64,000 nt of DNA, from positions 744,001 to 808,000 of the forward strand of contig NZ_AP014648.1 in assembly GCF_000828475.1 (NCBI RefSeq), in the 5' to 3' direction. A model generated the notes under the pieces. The model had not been told where the DNA came from and did not search any database. It saw only the letters and a list, made by a program, of their open reading frames with translations. Position numbers and translations under genes: made by a program. Position 1 is the stretch's first letter. Each line of letters begins with the position of its first letter. Positions 55,057 to 64,000 of this stretch are shown here, in pieces. Source of the stretch: Methyloceanibacter caenitepidi (GTDB lineage: Bacteria; Pseudomonadota; Alphaproteobacteria; Rhizobiales; Methyloligellaceae).

Positions 55057-56236
55057 TGGCGTTCCCAAAGGTCTCGAAATAGCGCGCGATGAACCGGCGG
55101 TAGATCGCGGTCAGCGTTTCGAGGTCGGCAAGCACGGCGTTCTCGTCCGTCTTGTGGATCGTCTCGGTCGTCAGTCCGAATTCCACGACGGGGCAATAGT
55201 CCTTGATGAAGCGCGCATCGGATGTGCCGCCGTCGGTGGAGAGGACAGGCGTCTTTCCGGTGAACTCTGTCACGGCCTCGGCGAGAAGTTCATCCAGCGC
55301 GCCGGGCTTCGTCACGAACGCGTCGCCATGCGGCGCAAAATCCAAAGAGAACGAGAGCGCGGTGCCGGACAGCGCCGCGCCGATGCTCTCGTGGAGCATG
55401 GCCTTCAAGGTTTCGGCCTCATGGTTGTCGTTGAAGCGGATATTGAAATGCGCTTCTGCCCGCGCCGGGATCACATTGGTCGCCGGGTTGCCCACGTCGA
55501 TGCTCGTCACCTCGAGATTGGAGGGCGAGAAGTGGGGGCTGCCGGTGTCGAGAGGCGTCGCATACAGCTTGGCGAGCGCCGTGACGATACCCTTCACAGG
55601 ATTGGCCGCAAGATGCGGATAGGCCACGTGGCCTTGTTGTCCGGTCACTGTGAGGTGCCCGGTGAGGCTCCCGCGCCGGCCGATCTTGATCGTTTCGCCG
55701 AGAACGCTTGGGTTGGACGGCTCCCCCACGAGGCAATGATCGGGGACGAGGTTCGCTTCCTCCATCCAGGCCAAGACCTTTTTCGTGCCGTTGATGGCCG
55801 TGCCTTCCTCGTCGCCAGTGATGAGGAGGCTGATCGTGCCCGGCACCTGGCCGCCGCGCTCGGCTACGTAGTCGATCGCCGCGGCGGCGAAACAGGCGAC
55901 CGCGCCCTTCATGTCCGAGGCACCGCGTCCATAGAGTCGCCCATCGGCGATCTCGGCGGAAAAGGGCGCATGGGCCCACGACGTTTCGTCGCCAGGCGGA
56001 ACCACGTCCGTATGGCCGGCGAAACACAGATGCGGGGCGCCGCCGCCGATGCGCGCCACGAGGTTGTCGACATCCGCCGTCCCGTCCTCGGTGAAGGTCA
56101 GCCGGTCGCACGCAAAGCCGGCCGCCACGAGAGGCCGGGCGAGCGCATCCAAGGCGCCTGCGTCCACCGGCGTGACGCTGGGGCACCGGATGAGGCTTTG
56201 CGCGATGGCGACCGCGTTGTCGGCGGGCGATGACAT
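55046..56236 (-). CDS. dapE: Succinyl-diaminopimelate desuccinylase
   Basis: A protein of 396 residues. The M20 metal motifs are visible: CFAGHTDVVPPGD, GRGASDMKGAVAC and DEEGTAINGTKKV. It removes succinate in the lysine/diaminopimelate pathway in the cytoplasm using two zinc ions. The ATG at 56236 is preferred to a TTG two codons earlier. It belongs to the same strand as dapD, with a DUF805 gene between. Confidence 0.95.
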   Translation of the reverse strand: MSSPADNAVAIAQSLIRCPSVTPVDAGALDALARPLVAAGFACDRLTFTEDGTADVDNLVARIGGGAPHLCFAGHTDVVPPGDETSWAHAPFSAEIADGRLYGRGASDMKGAVACFAAAAIDYVAERGGQVPGTISLLITGDEEGTAINGTKKVLAWMEEANLVPDHCLVGEPSNPSVLGETIKIGRRGSLTGHLTVTGQQGHVAYPHLAANPVKGIVTALAKLYATPLDTGSPHFSPSNLEVTSIDVGNPATNVIPARAEAHFNIRFNDNHEAETLKAMLHESIGAALSGTALSFSLDFAPHGDAFVTKPGALDELLAEAVTEFTGKTPVLSTDGGTSDARFIKDYCPVVEFGLTTETIHKTDENAVLADLETLTAIYRRFIARYFETFGNANER

Positions 56237-56388
56237 GACCAATGTCCTTAGAATTGCAGCGCGCCCGCACCAGGCGCGGCCACGAACATGACCGCGCGCG
56301 CGTCCTATGGCAAGCAGCGGAAAGGGCGGAAATGGGGCGGTTTGCGTGACGAGGATGGCCCGTCGACGGCCTCAGGGTCTCAAGAGAC

Positions 56389-56835
56389 CTAGGTCAGGGC
56401 CGCGAGCGGGTCGCCGCCATATTGGTTGGATCCCGGTGTGCCTTTGAGAATGCCCAACTCGATCAGGAACCACAGGCCCACGCCGAGATTCACGAGTACG
56501 CAAAGCCAGCCGATAATGTTGAGCTGATCGCCTATGCCGGTCAGGCCCCAGCCGTCGAGCAGGCTTGCGATAAGGGACGGAACCAATCCGTACAGAGCCA
56601 TCTTCCCGGGCTTGTCCCGGTCCTGGAAGCGCTTGGCGCAGACGGCATAGCTGGGGAAGAACAACGCCAGCGCCACGACGGTCGCCAGGAACCCACCGAA
56701 GAAGCCCGTTCCGAAGATCACTTCGATCAGCACGCCGAGAATGATGCTGATAATGCCGAGGATCACCACACCAGCCCACCATTTAGCGCGGTTGATGCGG
56801 CCCTCCAGCGACGTGAAGATGTACTGCAGATCCAT
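56389..56835 (-). CDS. DUF805 family membrane protein
   Basis: A protein of 148 residues. The DUF805 hallmark is an N-terminal cytoplasmic stretch (LEGRINRAKWWAGVVIL) followed by helices and the motif AVCAKRFQDRDKPGKMALYG. Four membrane segments are visible. Function is unknown. The ATG at 56835 has a GGGGGAA site; four codons upstream is another ATG. A short inverted repeat (GGTCTC-AA-GAGACC at 56376-56389) abuts its stop codon. It lies between dapD and dapE, but no link to lysine synthesis is shown. Confidence 0.85.
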   Translation of the reverse strand: MDLQYIFTSLEGRINRAKWWAGVVILGIISIILGVLIEVIFGTGFFGGFLATVVALALFFPSYAVCAKRFQDRDKPGKMALYGLVPSLIASLLDGWGLTGIGDQLNIIGWLCVLVNLGVGLWFLIELGILKGTPGSNQYGGDPLAALT

Positions 56836-56958
56836 TGTTTCCCCCATTGTCAGCCTCTGACGCAGGTCTCACGTTTTAGGCCCGAATCGTGACATTGCGA
56901 AGGGCGCGAGTCGAATCGCAATCTGTTCAATCTGGTCCTTATGAACCGCAACGCCGCC

Positions 56959-56992
56959 GGTCGGTCTTGGCCTAAGCCGCCAGACCGCGACC
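56959..56992 (-). terminator. Possible terminator hairpin after dapD
   Basis: GGTC-GGTCT pairs with AGACC-GC-GACC around an inner GGC/GCC pair, 16 bases after the dapD stop. No T-run follows on the minus strand, so it is a weak candidate. Confidence 0.35.
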
Positions 56993-57007
56993 GAACTGCG
57001 TGCATTT

Positions 57008-57850
57008 CTAGTCGCGCAGCAACTCGTTTATGGACGTCTTGGAGCGGGTCTGCTCGTCGACGGTTTTCACGATCACCGCGCAATAGAGCGAAGGGCCCGG
57101 CGTTCCGTCCGGCAAGGGCTTGCCCGGCATGGAGCCTGATACGACCACCGAATAAGGCGGCACGCGGCCCTGGTGAACGAAGCCCGTGGCCCGGTCGATG
57201 ATCTTGGTGGACTGGCCGATATAGACGCCCATGGACAGCACCGAGCCCTCGCCCACGATCACCCCTTCGGCCACTTCGGCGCGGGCGCCGATGAAGCAGT
57301 TGTCTTCGATGATCACGGGATTGGCCTGTAGCGGCTCGAGCACGCCGCCAATACCGGCGCCGCCTGACAGATGCACGTTCTTGCCGATCTGCGCGCACGA
57401 TCCGACGGTGGCCCAGGTATCGATCATGGATCCGCTATCCACATAGGCCCCGAGATTGACGAAGGACGGCATCAGGACGACGCCCGGCGCGATAAAGGCC
57501 GAGTGGCGCACGAGGCAGCCCGGTACGGCCCGGAAACCCGCTTCCTTGAAGTCCTTGGCCTTCCATTTCTCGAACTTCATGGGGACCTTGTCCCACCAGG
57601 ACGAGTCGCCCGGCCCGCCGTCCATCCGCTTCTGATCGTTCAGCTTGAATGAGAGCAGGATGGCCTTCTTGACCCATTGATTGACGACCCACTCGCCGTC
57701 GATCTTCTCCGCCACCCGCAACTCGCCCTTGTCGAGCAGGCCCAGAACCTCCTCGACGCCGTCGCGCACCACGCCTTTCGTGTCCGAATTAATATCGGAC
57801 GCGTGTTCGAATGCGCCGTCGATGAAGTTCTTCAGATGATCGTGCGACAT
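57008..57850 (-). CDS. dapD: Tetrahydrodipicolinate N-succinyltransferase
   Basis: A protein of 280 residues, usual for DapD. Left-handed beta-helix hexapeptide repeats span about residues 125-230, with [20 protein letters not shown] and [20 protein letters not shown]. It transfers succinyl groups from succinyl-CoA in the diaminopimelate pathway. The HAD gene upstream is separated by 24 bases. Confidence 0.96.
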   Translation of the reverse strand: MSHDHLKNFIDGAFEHASDINSDTKGVVRDGVEEVLGLLDKGELRVAEKIDGEWVVNQWVKKAILLSFKLNDQKRMDGGPGDSSWWDKVPMKFEKWKAKDFKEAGFRAVPGCLVRHSAFIAPGVVLMPSFVNLGAYVDSGSMIDTWATVGSCAQIGKNVHLSGGAGIGGVLEPLQANPVIIEDNCFIGARAEVAEGVIVGEGSVLSMGVYIGQSTKIIDRATGFVHQGRVPPYSVVVSGSMPGKPLPDGTPGPSLYCAVIVKTVDEQTRSKTSINELLRD

Positions 57851-57874
57851 GGACCTCTCCCAAAACTCTCCAGA

Positions 57875-58660
57875 TTATTGTGGGTCCCGCGGGCCGTCGG
57901 CAGCCTTGCTGCTCGCCGCGTCCTCCGCGAGCGAAGCGCCGATAGCAGCAACGAAAGGCGCGAGCGCTTCCGTGCGGTGATGAATGTGCTCGGGCAATTC
58001 CGCCCAGTCCTCGTGCGCGACATGTTCGGGCCGGCCCATCGCGCGGCAGTCGATCCAGATGGTGGTCATGCCAAGCGCATGCGCGGTCTCGAGATTGTGC
58101 GGCAGGTCGTCGAAGATCGCGGCCCGGCTGCTCTCGACCCCATGGGCGGCGACGAAGCGCTCGAAGGCCTCCCGCGACGGCTTGGGGTTCACGTATTCGA
58201 GGGCGTGGATGTCGAAAATGTCCTCGAACAAGTCCCGGACCCCGAGCTTGGTGGTGACGCGTTCGGCGTGCTTGCGGCAACCGTTCGTGAAAACCAGCTT
58301 CCGCCCCGGCAGCGCCTCGATGGCGGTCCCGAGCTCCGGCGACGGGTCCACCACGCCGAGGTCGATGTCGTGGACATAGTCGAGGAAGTCATGCGGCTTG
58401 ACGCCATGCAGACGGATCAGTCCGGCCAGCGTCGTTCCGTGCTCGAAATAGTACTTCTTGCGCAAGGCGTGCGCGTCGTCCAGCGTCAGACCTAAAGTTT
58501 CGGCGATGAACGAGCCCATGCGGTGGTCGATTTGCGAGAAGAGATCGCACTCGGCCGGGTAGAGCGTATTGTCGAGATCGAAGACCCAAGTCTCCACATG
58601 ACCGAAGCCGCGCTCCGCGATCGTGTTTGGCTCAAGCGTCGTTTGCGCCGCATCCGTCAT
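57875..58660 (-). CDS. Pyrimidine 5'-nucleotidase-type HAD hydrolase
   Basis: A protein of 261 residues. The HAD motifs are present: FDLDNTLYP (nucleophile Asp), [13 protein letters not shown], a lysine in [12 protein letters not shown] and [18 protein letters not shown] is typical of the SDT1/pyrimidine 5'-nucleotidase group, often annotated so in Alphaproteobacteria next to argB and dapD. The actual substrate is not known. It overlaps argB by four bases (ATGA). Confidence 0.88.
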   Translation of the reverse strand: MTDAAQTTLEPNTIAERGFGHVETWVFDLDNTLYPAECDLFSQIDHRMGSFIAETLGLTLDDAHALRKKYYFEHGTTLAGLIRLHGVKPHDFLDYVHDIDLGVVDPSPELGTAIEALPGRKLVFTNGCRKHAERVTTKLGVRDLFEDIFDIHALEYVNPKPSREAFERFVAAHGVESSRAAIFDDLPHNLETAHALGMTTIWIDCRAMGRPEHVAHEDWAELPEHIHHRTEALAPFVAAIGASLAEDAASSKAADGPRDPQ

Positions 58661-59643
58661 GGCTGCCTCGTGCGGTAGCCGTGGGGCCGCCGCCGCTCGA
58701 TCAGCGTACCGGCGCCATGCTCGGTGAAGAGCTCGAGCAGGACCGAATGGGGCACCTTGCCGTTAATGATGACCACGGCTTCCACGCCCTCGGAGATCAC
58801 GTCGATGCAGCTCTCGATCTTGGGGATCATGCCGCCAGTGATCGTGCCGTCGGCGATCAGATCAAGCGCTTCCGACGTGGTCATGGAGCGGACCAGCGCT
58901 CCATCCTTGTCCAGAACGCCGTCCACGTCCGTGAGCAGCAGCAGACGCTTGGCCTTTAGCGCGACCGCGATGGCGGCGGCGAAGGTGTCTGCATTGATGT
59001 TCAGCGTCTCGCCCTCGGGGCCGACGCCGATGGGGGCGACCACGGGGATAAGATCGGACTGAATGATTACGTCGATGATGTGGGGCTCGACGAGGCCGGG
59101 CTCCCCCACGAATCCGAGATCGAGAACCTTCTCGATATTGGAGTCGGGATCGCGCACCCGCCGTTCGAGCTTCTTCGCCCGCATCAGATTGGCGTCCTTG
59201 CCGCAAATGCCCACGGCCTTGCCGCCCTGGTCGTTGATGGCGGAGACGATTTCCTTGTTGACCGACCCCGCCAGGACCATCTCGACCACGTCGACCGTCT
59301 GCCGGTCCGTGACCCGGAGGCCGTCCTGGAACTCGGACTTGATATTGAGGCGCTCCAGCAGCCGGCCGATTTGCGGGCCGCCGCCATGCACCACCACGGG
59401 GTTAACGCCGGCCTGCTTGAGCAGCACCACATCGCGCGCGAAATCCTTCGCAAGCTCCGGATCGCCCATGGCGTGGCCGCCATATTTTACGACGACCGTC
59501 TCGCGGTCGTAGCGCTGCATATAGGGCAGGGCCTCGGACAGGATCTTGGCCTTATCGTGCACCGAGCCGAGCGCGTCCGTCAGCGCGGCGCCGGTCGCGT
59601 CTGTGTCCTGGCCCGAAGGCGGTTTCGAGGTCGTATCTGTCAC
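58657..59643 (-). CDS. argB: Acetylglutamate kinase
   Basis: A protein of 328 residues from a GTG start. The amino-acid kinase motifs [12 protein letters not shown] and [14 protein letters not shown] are clear. It phosphorylates N-acetylglutamate in arginine synthesis. The first 35 residues are a polar extension. It is located between engB (26-base gap) and the HAD gene, in the order usual for Rhizobiales. Confidence 0.95.
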   Translation of the reverse strand: MTDTTSKPPSGQDTDATGAALTDALGSVHDKAKILSEALPYMQRYDRETVVVKYGGHAMGDPELAKDFARDVVLLKQAGVNPVVVHGGGPQIGRLLERLNIKSEFQDGLRVTDRQTVDVVEMVLAGSVNKEIVSAINDQGGKAVGICGKDANLMRAKKLERRVRDPDSNIEKVLDLGFVGEPGLVEPHIIDVIIQSDLIPVVAPIGVGPEGETLNINADTFAAAIAVALKAKRLLLLTDVDGVLDKDGALVRSMTTSEALDLIADGTITGGMIPKIESCIDVISEGVEAVVIINGKVPHSVLLELFTEHGAGTLIERRRPHGYRTRQP

Positions 59644-59669
59644 GGGTGCGCTTATAGCGGCGGAAGGCC

Positions 59670-60344
59670 TTAAGGTTCAACGTCGTTCGATGTGAGGCCG
59701 GCGATTGTCGCCCGGAGTTCAGGGATGCCGACGCCCTCCTTGGCCGAAGTCACAAGGAGATGGGGGAACGCGGCGGGGTGCTTGGCGAGTTCCGCCTCCG
59801 TTTTGGCGATGACGGCCTCCAGCTCGCTCAGTTTCGGCTTGTCGGCCTTGGTCAGGACGCCTTGATACGACACGGCGGACTCATCCATGAGCTTCATCGT
59901 GTCCCGGTCGTTGGCTTTCAGGCCATGGCGCGCGTCGATCAGGAGGAATACCCGCTTCAGTTCCCGGCGGCCCTTCAGATAGTCCTCGATCAGGCGCGTC
60001 CATCCTTTGACGGCAGACCGCGAGACCTTGGCGTAGCCATAACCAGGCATGTCCACGAGGTAGGCGCTGCCGTTCCCGTCGGGCCCTTGGGCGCCCAGCG
60101 TGAAGAAATTGAGCTCGCGCGTCCGGCCCGGGGTCACGGAGACGCGCGCCAGCGTCTTGCGGCCGGTCAGGGCGTTGATGAGGCTCGATTTGCCCACGTT
60201 CGAGCGCCCGGCAAAGGCGATCTCGGGACGCCCGTCAGCGGGGAGGCCGTCGACGGCCACGGCGCCCAGGACGAAGTCGCAAGGCGCACGAAACAGGGCT
60301 TCGCCGCGCGCAAGCTCGCTTTCGGTGAATTCGAAATCGGTCAT
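59670..60344 (-). CDS. engB: Ribosome biogenesis GTPase EngB (YihA/YsxC)
   Basis: A protein of 224 residues. It has the G1 motif [16 protein letters not shown], the G3 motif [11 protein letters not shown] and the G4 motif [10 protein letters not shown]. It helps assemble the large ribosomal subunit. The frame extends upstream to 60557 across the yidC end and gives an Arg/Pro-rich artefact; the ATG at 60344 is the proper start. It follows yidC by 52 bases. Confidence 0.95.
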   Translation of the reverse strand: MTDFEFTESELARGEALFRAPCDFVLGAVAVDGLPADGRPEIAFAGRSNVGKSSLINALTGRKTLARVSVTPGRTRELNFFTLGAQGPDGNGSAYLVDMPGYGYAKVSRSAVKGWTRLIEDYLKGRRELKRVFLLIDARHGLKANDRDTMKLMDESAVSYQGVLTKADKPKLSELEAVIAKTEAELAKHPAAFPHLLVTSAKEGVGIPELRATIAGLTSNDVEP

Positions 60345-60396
60345 GGGTATGAAGTGCCCGGCTTCGCGGGCGACCTCAAGCGGAAAGCGCCGGCGC

Positions 60397-62463
60397 TTAC
60401 GCCGGGCTTTCTCCGTCTGCTTCGCTGCCGGCCGCCTTGGGGGCGCTCTTCTTGGCCGCCCGCTTGCGCGGCGCGCCCTTCTTCGGTGAGGCCTTCTTGG
60501 GCGCCGGGGCCGCGGCTTCGGCGCCGTTGACGGCGTCGTCGGACTCTGCGGCCGCATCGTCGGTTTCGGCAGCGGTTTGCTTGGCAGCCCGCTCCGCGCG
60601 CCGCGAGGCCTTGGCGCTGCGCTTCTCCTCGGCCGCCTCGCGCGCCGATTTCGCGTCTTCCGTGTCGTCCACGGGATCCGCTTTCGGCTTCAGGCCGAGA
60701 TTCTCAAGAAGCGGGATGTCCACGCCCTGACGCCACATGATGACCGATTGCTGAAGGATCGACAGGAAGTTGTTCCACGCCCAGTAGATCACGAGGCCCG
60801 ACGGGAACGATGCAAGCATGTATGTGAAAACCACCGGCATCCAGCCGAAGATCTTTTGCTGAACCGGATCCGGGGGCGCCGGGTTCAGCTTCATCTGGAA
60901 CCACATGGTCAGCCCCATGATGATCGGCCATGCGCCGACCATGAGGAACATCGGCGGATCCCACGGAATGAGTCCGAAGAGGTTGAAGACCGTCGTCGGG
61001 TCCGGCGCCGAAAGGTCCTGGATCCAGCCGAAGAACGGCGCATGCCGCATTTCGATGGTGACGAACAAGACCTTGTAGAGCGCGAAGAAGACGGGAATTT
61101 GCACGAGGATCGGCAAGCAGCCCGAGGCCGGGTTCACCTTTTCCTTCTTGTACAAATCCATCATCGCCTGCTGTTGGCGCATGCGATCGTCGCCGTAGCG
61201 CTCCTTGATCTTCTGCATCTCGGGCGCGAGCTTCTTCATCCGGCTCATCGACACGTAGGATTTGTTCGCGAGCGGGAAGAGCACGAGCTTGATCAGCACG
61301 GTCACGATCAGGATCGATACGCCGAAATTGCCGACGAGCTTGTAGAAGTAGTCGAGCGCGTAAAAGAGCGGCCTGGTCAGGAAGTAGAACCAGCCCCAAT
61401 CGATCAGGAGGTCGAACTTCGGGATTTCGTAAGTCGCGGCATACCCGTCCACCACGTTCACTTCCTTGGCGCCGGCGAACACTTGCCCCGATAGGGACAC
61501 CGTCGCGCCCGGCGGCACGTCCATGGCCTGCATCAGATAATCGGTCTGGAAGTGCTGGCGCCCGCCCTTGTCCGATCCCTTGAACGTAGCGTCGAATGGA
61601 ATGCCCTGGGCCGGGATTACGGTCGTGGCCCAATACTTGTCGGTGATGCCGAGCCAGCCGCTCTTGCTCTTGAAGGTCGCTGCCGGATCCTCGAGCGCGC
61701 TGCTGTAACTGATTTCCTCAAGGCCGTCGTCGACGACGCCGATCAGGCCTTCATGCAGAATGTAGAAGCCTTGGACGTTGGGCAGTTCGTGCCGGGAAAC
61801 GAGGCCGTAAGGGTAGATCGTCGCCTTTTCGGTCCCTGTGTTAGCCACCTTGTCGTCGATCGTGAACATGTACTTGTCGTCGACGGAAATTGTGCGCGTA
61901 AATGTCAGGCCTTCGCCGTTGTCGTAGGTGAGCGTGATCGGCGTATCGGGCGTGAGCTTCCCGTCGCCCTCGGCGGTCCACAGCGTGTCGCCGGTGGGCA
62001 ACGGCATCTTGTTGCCGGGATCGCCCACATAGCCGCGCTCGGCATAATAGGCATGAGGGCCGCCGGCCGGAGACAGTAGGATCACTTGCGGGCTGTCCGG
62101 ATCGACCGTCACCCGGTAGTCCTTGAGCGTCAGGTCGTCGATCCGGGCGCCCTTCAGCGAGATCGAGCCGCGTACGCTCGGCGTGTCGATGGCGATGCGG
62201 GGCGAGGCCGCGAGTGCCTCCTTCCGGGTCATGCCGGTGGGGGCGCCCTCAGGCTGCGGCGCCGTGCTCGCGCTCGGGCGTGGTGCCTGTCCGGCTGCCG
62301 ATGAGGTGGGCGTCGTCGCCTCGCCGGACGTCTGGGTCTGCCCTGTCTGAGCGGCTTGCTGCTCCTTGGGCGGCTTCGTCGGCACGAAGAAGAACTGCCA
62401 CGCGAAAAGCACGGTCATCGACAGCACGATCGCCAGGATAAAATTGCGGTTGTTCTCGTCCAT
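60397..62463 (-). CDS. yidC: Membrane protein insertase YidC
   Basis: A protein of 688 residues. A first helix (ILAIVLSMTVLFAWQFFFVP) is followed by a Thr/Ala/Pro linker, the large periplasmic domain (about 75-370) and the five-helix insertase core with PFFGWIQDLSAPDP and PSGLVIYWAWNNFLSILQQS. The last 85 residues form a Lys/Arg/Ala-rich cytoplasmic tail. YidC inserts membrane proteins with or without SecYEG. Such basic tails bind ribosomes in Oxa1-type insertases. It lies between rnpA and engB. Confidence 0.96.
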   Translation of the reverse strand: MDENNRNFILAIVLSMTVLFAWQFFFVPTKPPKEQQAAQTGQTQTSGEATTPTSSAAGQAPRPSASTAPQPEGAPTGMTRKEALAASPRIAIDTPSVRGSISLKGARIDDLTLKDYRVTVDPDSPQVILLSPAGGPHAYYAERGYVGDPGNKMPLPTGDTLWTAEGDGKLTPDTPITLTYDNGEGLTFTRTISVDDKYMFTIDDKVANTGTEKATIYPYGLVSRHELPNVQGFYILHEGLIGVVDDGLEEISYSSALEDPAATFKSKSGWLGITDKYWATTVIPAQGIPFDATFKGSDKGGRQHFQTDYLMQAMDVPPGATVSLSGQVFAGAKEVNVVDGYAATYEIPKFDLLIDWGWFYFLTRPLFYALDYFYKLVGNFGVSILIVTVLIKLVLFPLANKSYVSMSRMKKLAPEMQKIKERYGDDRMRQQQAMMDLYKKEKVNPASGCLPILVQIPVFFALYKVLFVTIEMRHAPFFGWIQDLSAPDPTTVFNLFGLIPWDPPMFLMVGAWPIIMGLTMWFQMKLNPAPPDPVQQKIFGWMPVVFTYMLASFPSGLVIYWAWNNFLSILQQSVIMWRQGVDIPLLENLGLKPKADPVDDTEDAKSAREAAEEKRSAKASRRAERAAKQTAAETDDAAAESDDAVNGAEAAAPAPKKASPKKGAPRKRAAKKSAPKAAGSEADGESPA

Positions 62464-62514
62464 GTCGTCTTTGGGCCCGGTGGCTGTTGTCGTGCTCGTC
62501 TGGTCAAATCGGCG

Positions 62515-62901
62515 CTAGGCCGAAGGAGGTTTGCGGTGCCGCTTCCCCGAAGAGGGCTCGTGCACCTTGGTCAGCGCGCGCTGAAGATCTTTGATCACCT
62601 CGGTGAAGGGCCGTTGTACCGCGCCCCCGCGCGCGATCAACACATAATCATAGCCTTCGAGGACCTGGCCGGCGGCCGTCAGGCGCACGGCCTCCTTGAG
62701 TCGCCGCCGCGCGCGGTTGCGCACCACGGCGCCTCCGAGGCGTTTCGTCGCGGTAAAACCAAAGCGGGCCAATTCGGGGCTCTGTCCGGTGCCAGGCACG
62801 CGCCGACGGGCCTGCAGTACGAGCGAAGGCGTCGCGAAGCGCGTTCCGCCCTTCACGAACATATATTCAGACCGGGTCTTGAGGCGTCCGATGGCCGTCA
62901 C
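62515..62901 (-). CDS. rnpA: Ribonuclease P protein component
   Basis: A protein of 128 residues from a GTG start. It contains the core FGFTATKRLGGAVVRNRARR, with the RNR motif, and LEGYDYVLIARGGA. It partners the RNase P RNA to mature tRNA 5' ends. It lies 24 bases after rpmH, the standard arrangement. Confidence 0.94.
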   Translation of the reverse strand: MTAIGRLKTRSEYMFVKGGTRFATPSLVLQARRRVPGTGQSPELARFGFTATKRLGGAVVRNRARRRLKEAVRLTAAGQVLEGYDYVLIARGGAVQRPFTEVIKDLQRALTKVHEPSSGKRHRKPPSA

Positions 62902-62925
62902 CGGGGTGAGGCGGTTTGACTCCGC

Positions 62926-63060
62926 CTAGGCTGACAAGCTCTTGCGGCCCTTGGCTCTCCGGCGCGCAATAACCTTGCGGCCGCCCTTGGTGGCCATACG
63001 CGCGCGAAAACCATGGCGGCGTTTGCGGACGAGCCGCGAGGGTTGATAAGTGCGTTTCAC
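62926..63060 (-). CDS. rpmH: 50S ribosomal protein L34
   Basis: A protein of 44 residues, too short for most frame lists. It reads [20 protein letters not shown] followed by [20 protein letters not shown], the classic L34 sequence. The GTG start has an AGGAGAAAG site. It begins the rpmH-rnpA-yidC operon. Confidence 0.97.
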   Translation of the reverse strand: MKRTYQPSRLVRKRRHGFRARMATKGGRKVIARRRAKGRKSLSA

Positions 63061-63135
63061 GGACTTTCTCCTGCCATCCGTCCACGCCGCTCACAAAAGG
63101 AATGCGGGCCTCGGAGGCGAAATGGTTCGGAGCGG

Positions 63136-63164
63136 CTTATAGGTGCGGGAGGCGGGCAAGTCAA
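63136..63164 (-). promoter_or_regulatory. Sigma-70 promoter of the rpmH operon
   Basis: On the minus strand, TTGACT, a 17-base spacer and TATAAG; both hexamers are close to consensus. The predicted start of the transcript is about 68 bases before the rpmH GTG. It is the best promoter I can see in the window. Confidence 0.8.
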
Positions 63165-63283
63165 TCAATCGGATGACATTTTGGCTCTGAGCGCCCCGAA
63201 AAACAGCCTGGGATGACGTCGAGAGGCCGGAATCGCTTCACGGACGCTGACGGACCATCACAAGGCTGCGACAGGCCATTCCC

Positions 63284-63319
63284 CCGGCCGTTTGGTAGGC
63301 TCTATCTATAGACGGCCGG
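63284..63319 (+). repeat. Inverted repeat upstream of the TVP38-like gene
   Basis: CCGGCCGT and ACGGCCGG, eight perfect base pairs with a 20-base loop, ending 40 bases before the ATG. It could be an operator or a leader hairpin. The rest of 63165-63359 shows no gene or clear motif. Confidence 0.5.
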
Positions 63320-63359
63320 AAATCGAGGAGTCCTTATCCCCCGAAAGGAGCCGGTCGGC

Positions 63360-64000
63360 ATGGAGCGCACAGAGAATATGGCTTTGGGGCCTGCAAATTG
63401 GCTGAAACGGCTTTGGCCGCTGCTGCTGTTGGTGGCTGTTACCACCCTGGTCGTCACCATGGGCTGGCACCGCTATCTGACCCTGGAACAGCTGGCGGCG
63501 AACCGCGAGAGCCTGCGGGCACTGATGGACGACCACTACGTGCTCGCCCTGACGGCATTCACGGCCCTGTACGCCGTAACGGTCGCTCTTTCGATTCCAG
63601 GTGGCGTCGTCCTCACGGTCGCCGCGGGTTTCTTGTTCGGCTGGTTGCTCGGCGGCGTTCTGTCCGTGGTCGGAGCCACGATCGGCGCAACGGCCGTCTT
63701 TCTGGTCGCTCGGAGCGCGCTGCGGGATGTCTTGGTCGAGAAGGCCGGCCCGAAGCTGCAACGCTTCGCCGATGGATTTCGCGAAGACGCGACGAGTTAC
63801 CTTCTCTTCCTCCGGCTCATCCCTGTATTTCCGTTCTGGCTTGTGAATCTCGCGCCCGGGCTCCTGGGCGTGTCGTTCTGGACCTATGTCCTCACGACGT
63901 TTGTTGGCATTATCCCCGGAACGTTCGCGTTCGCGCTTGCCGGCAATGGGCTCGATAGCGTGTTCGATGCGCAGCAGGCGTCCTACGAATCCTGCCTTGC
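63360..64000 (+). CDS. TVP38/TMEM64 (VTT/SNARE-associated) family membrane protein, 3' truncated by window
   Basis: The visible 213 residues start at an ATG with an AAAGGAG site. Helices near residues 20-35 and 60-75 and the motif GGVVLTVAAGFLFGWLLGGV followed by GATIGATAVFLVARSALRDV identify the VTT domain. FLRLIPVFPFWLVNLAPGLL is the second conserved block. DedA/VTT proteins are inner-membrane proteins, some of which move lipids. The gene runs off the window end. Confidence 0.9.
   Translation, partial: MERTENMALGPANWLKRLWPLLLLVAVTTLVVTMGWHRYLTLEQLAANRESLRALMDDHYVLALTAFTALYAVTVALSIPGGVVLTVAAGFLFGWLLGGVLSVVGATIGATAVFLVARSALRDVLVEKAGPKLQRFADGFREDATSYLLFLRLIPVFPFWLVNLAPGLLGVSFWTYVLTTFVGIIPGTFAFALAGNGLDSVFDAQQASYESCL

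Noticed and set aside
59670..60557. Long form of EngB with a basic N-terminal extension
   Set aside because: The extension is an out-of-frame reading of the Lys/Ala-rich yidC tail; EngB proteins begin close to the ATG at 60344.

Overview
The window is high-GC, densely packed alphaproteobacterial chromosome, most likely Hyphomicrobiales (Rhizobiales). The gene neighbourhoods point there: rpmH-rnpA-yidC-engB-argB-HAD-dapD-dapE, def-fmt-truA, ffs-dnaX-ybaB-recR, a CycM-like cytochrome next to kdsB-pheA, an IalB-family protein and a Cpa/Tad pilus locus. Genus is not determined. I see no tRNA, rRNA, CRISPR, insertion sequence or prophage.

Layout. 1-3 kb: end of a di-haem oxidoreductase gene, an imelysin-like gene and a DUF1513 gene, an operon type linked to iron/redox functions. 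3-7.6 kb: AsmA-family protein, IalB-family protein, rimO. 7.6-21.3 kb: a Tad (Flp) pilus island with two TadE-like proteins, a TadG-like vWA protein, a lone secretin N-domain protein, cpaA, cpaBCDEF-tadBC and tadD. No Flp pilin gene was found in it. 21.5-33.5 kb: GST, a leucyl aminopeptidase / cytoplasmic NlpC-P60 pair, and convergent to them a yejABEF-type peptide importer with two binding proteins and an embedded cation-efflux gene. This set could import and break down peptides, plausibly murein peptides. 33.8-38.4 kb: a membrane-anchored cytochrome with two haem domains and a long Ala/Glu/Pro tail, kdsB, pheA, and an exported choloylglycine-hydrolase-family enzyme.

38.5-42.5 kb: SRP RNA, dnaX, ybaB, a peroxiredoxin and recR. 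42.5-44.6 kb: a small membrane protein coupled to an AmpG-like permease, and a VOC protein. 44.7-48.4 kb: sitABCD metal importer with a Mur/Fur-like box over its promoter. 48.4-50.2 kb: two-helix potassium-channel protein and rmuC. 50.3-54.2 kb: def-fmt-truA-murJ. 54.2-63.1 kb (minus strand): rpmH, rnpA, yidC, engB, argB, HAD phosphatase, dapD, DUF805, dapE and murI, with a strong sigma-70 promoter in front of rpmH. The window ends inside a TVP38/TMEM64 gene.

Much of the window serves the envelope: peptidoglycan precursors (dapD, dapE, murI, murJ), possible wall-peptide recovery (yej, NlpC/P60, aminopeptidase, AmpG), KDO for LPS (kdsB), membrane protein insertion (SRP RNA, yidC) and surface pili (tad). 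Several start sites were moved from the longest open frame because of signal peptides, ribosome binding sites or stop/start overlaps. Function calls rest on motifs and context read by eye; no database search was run.
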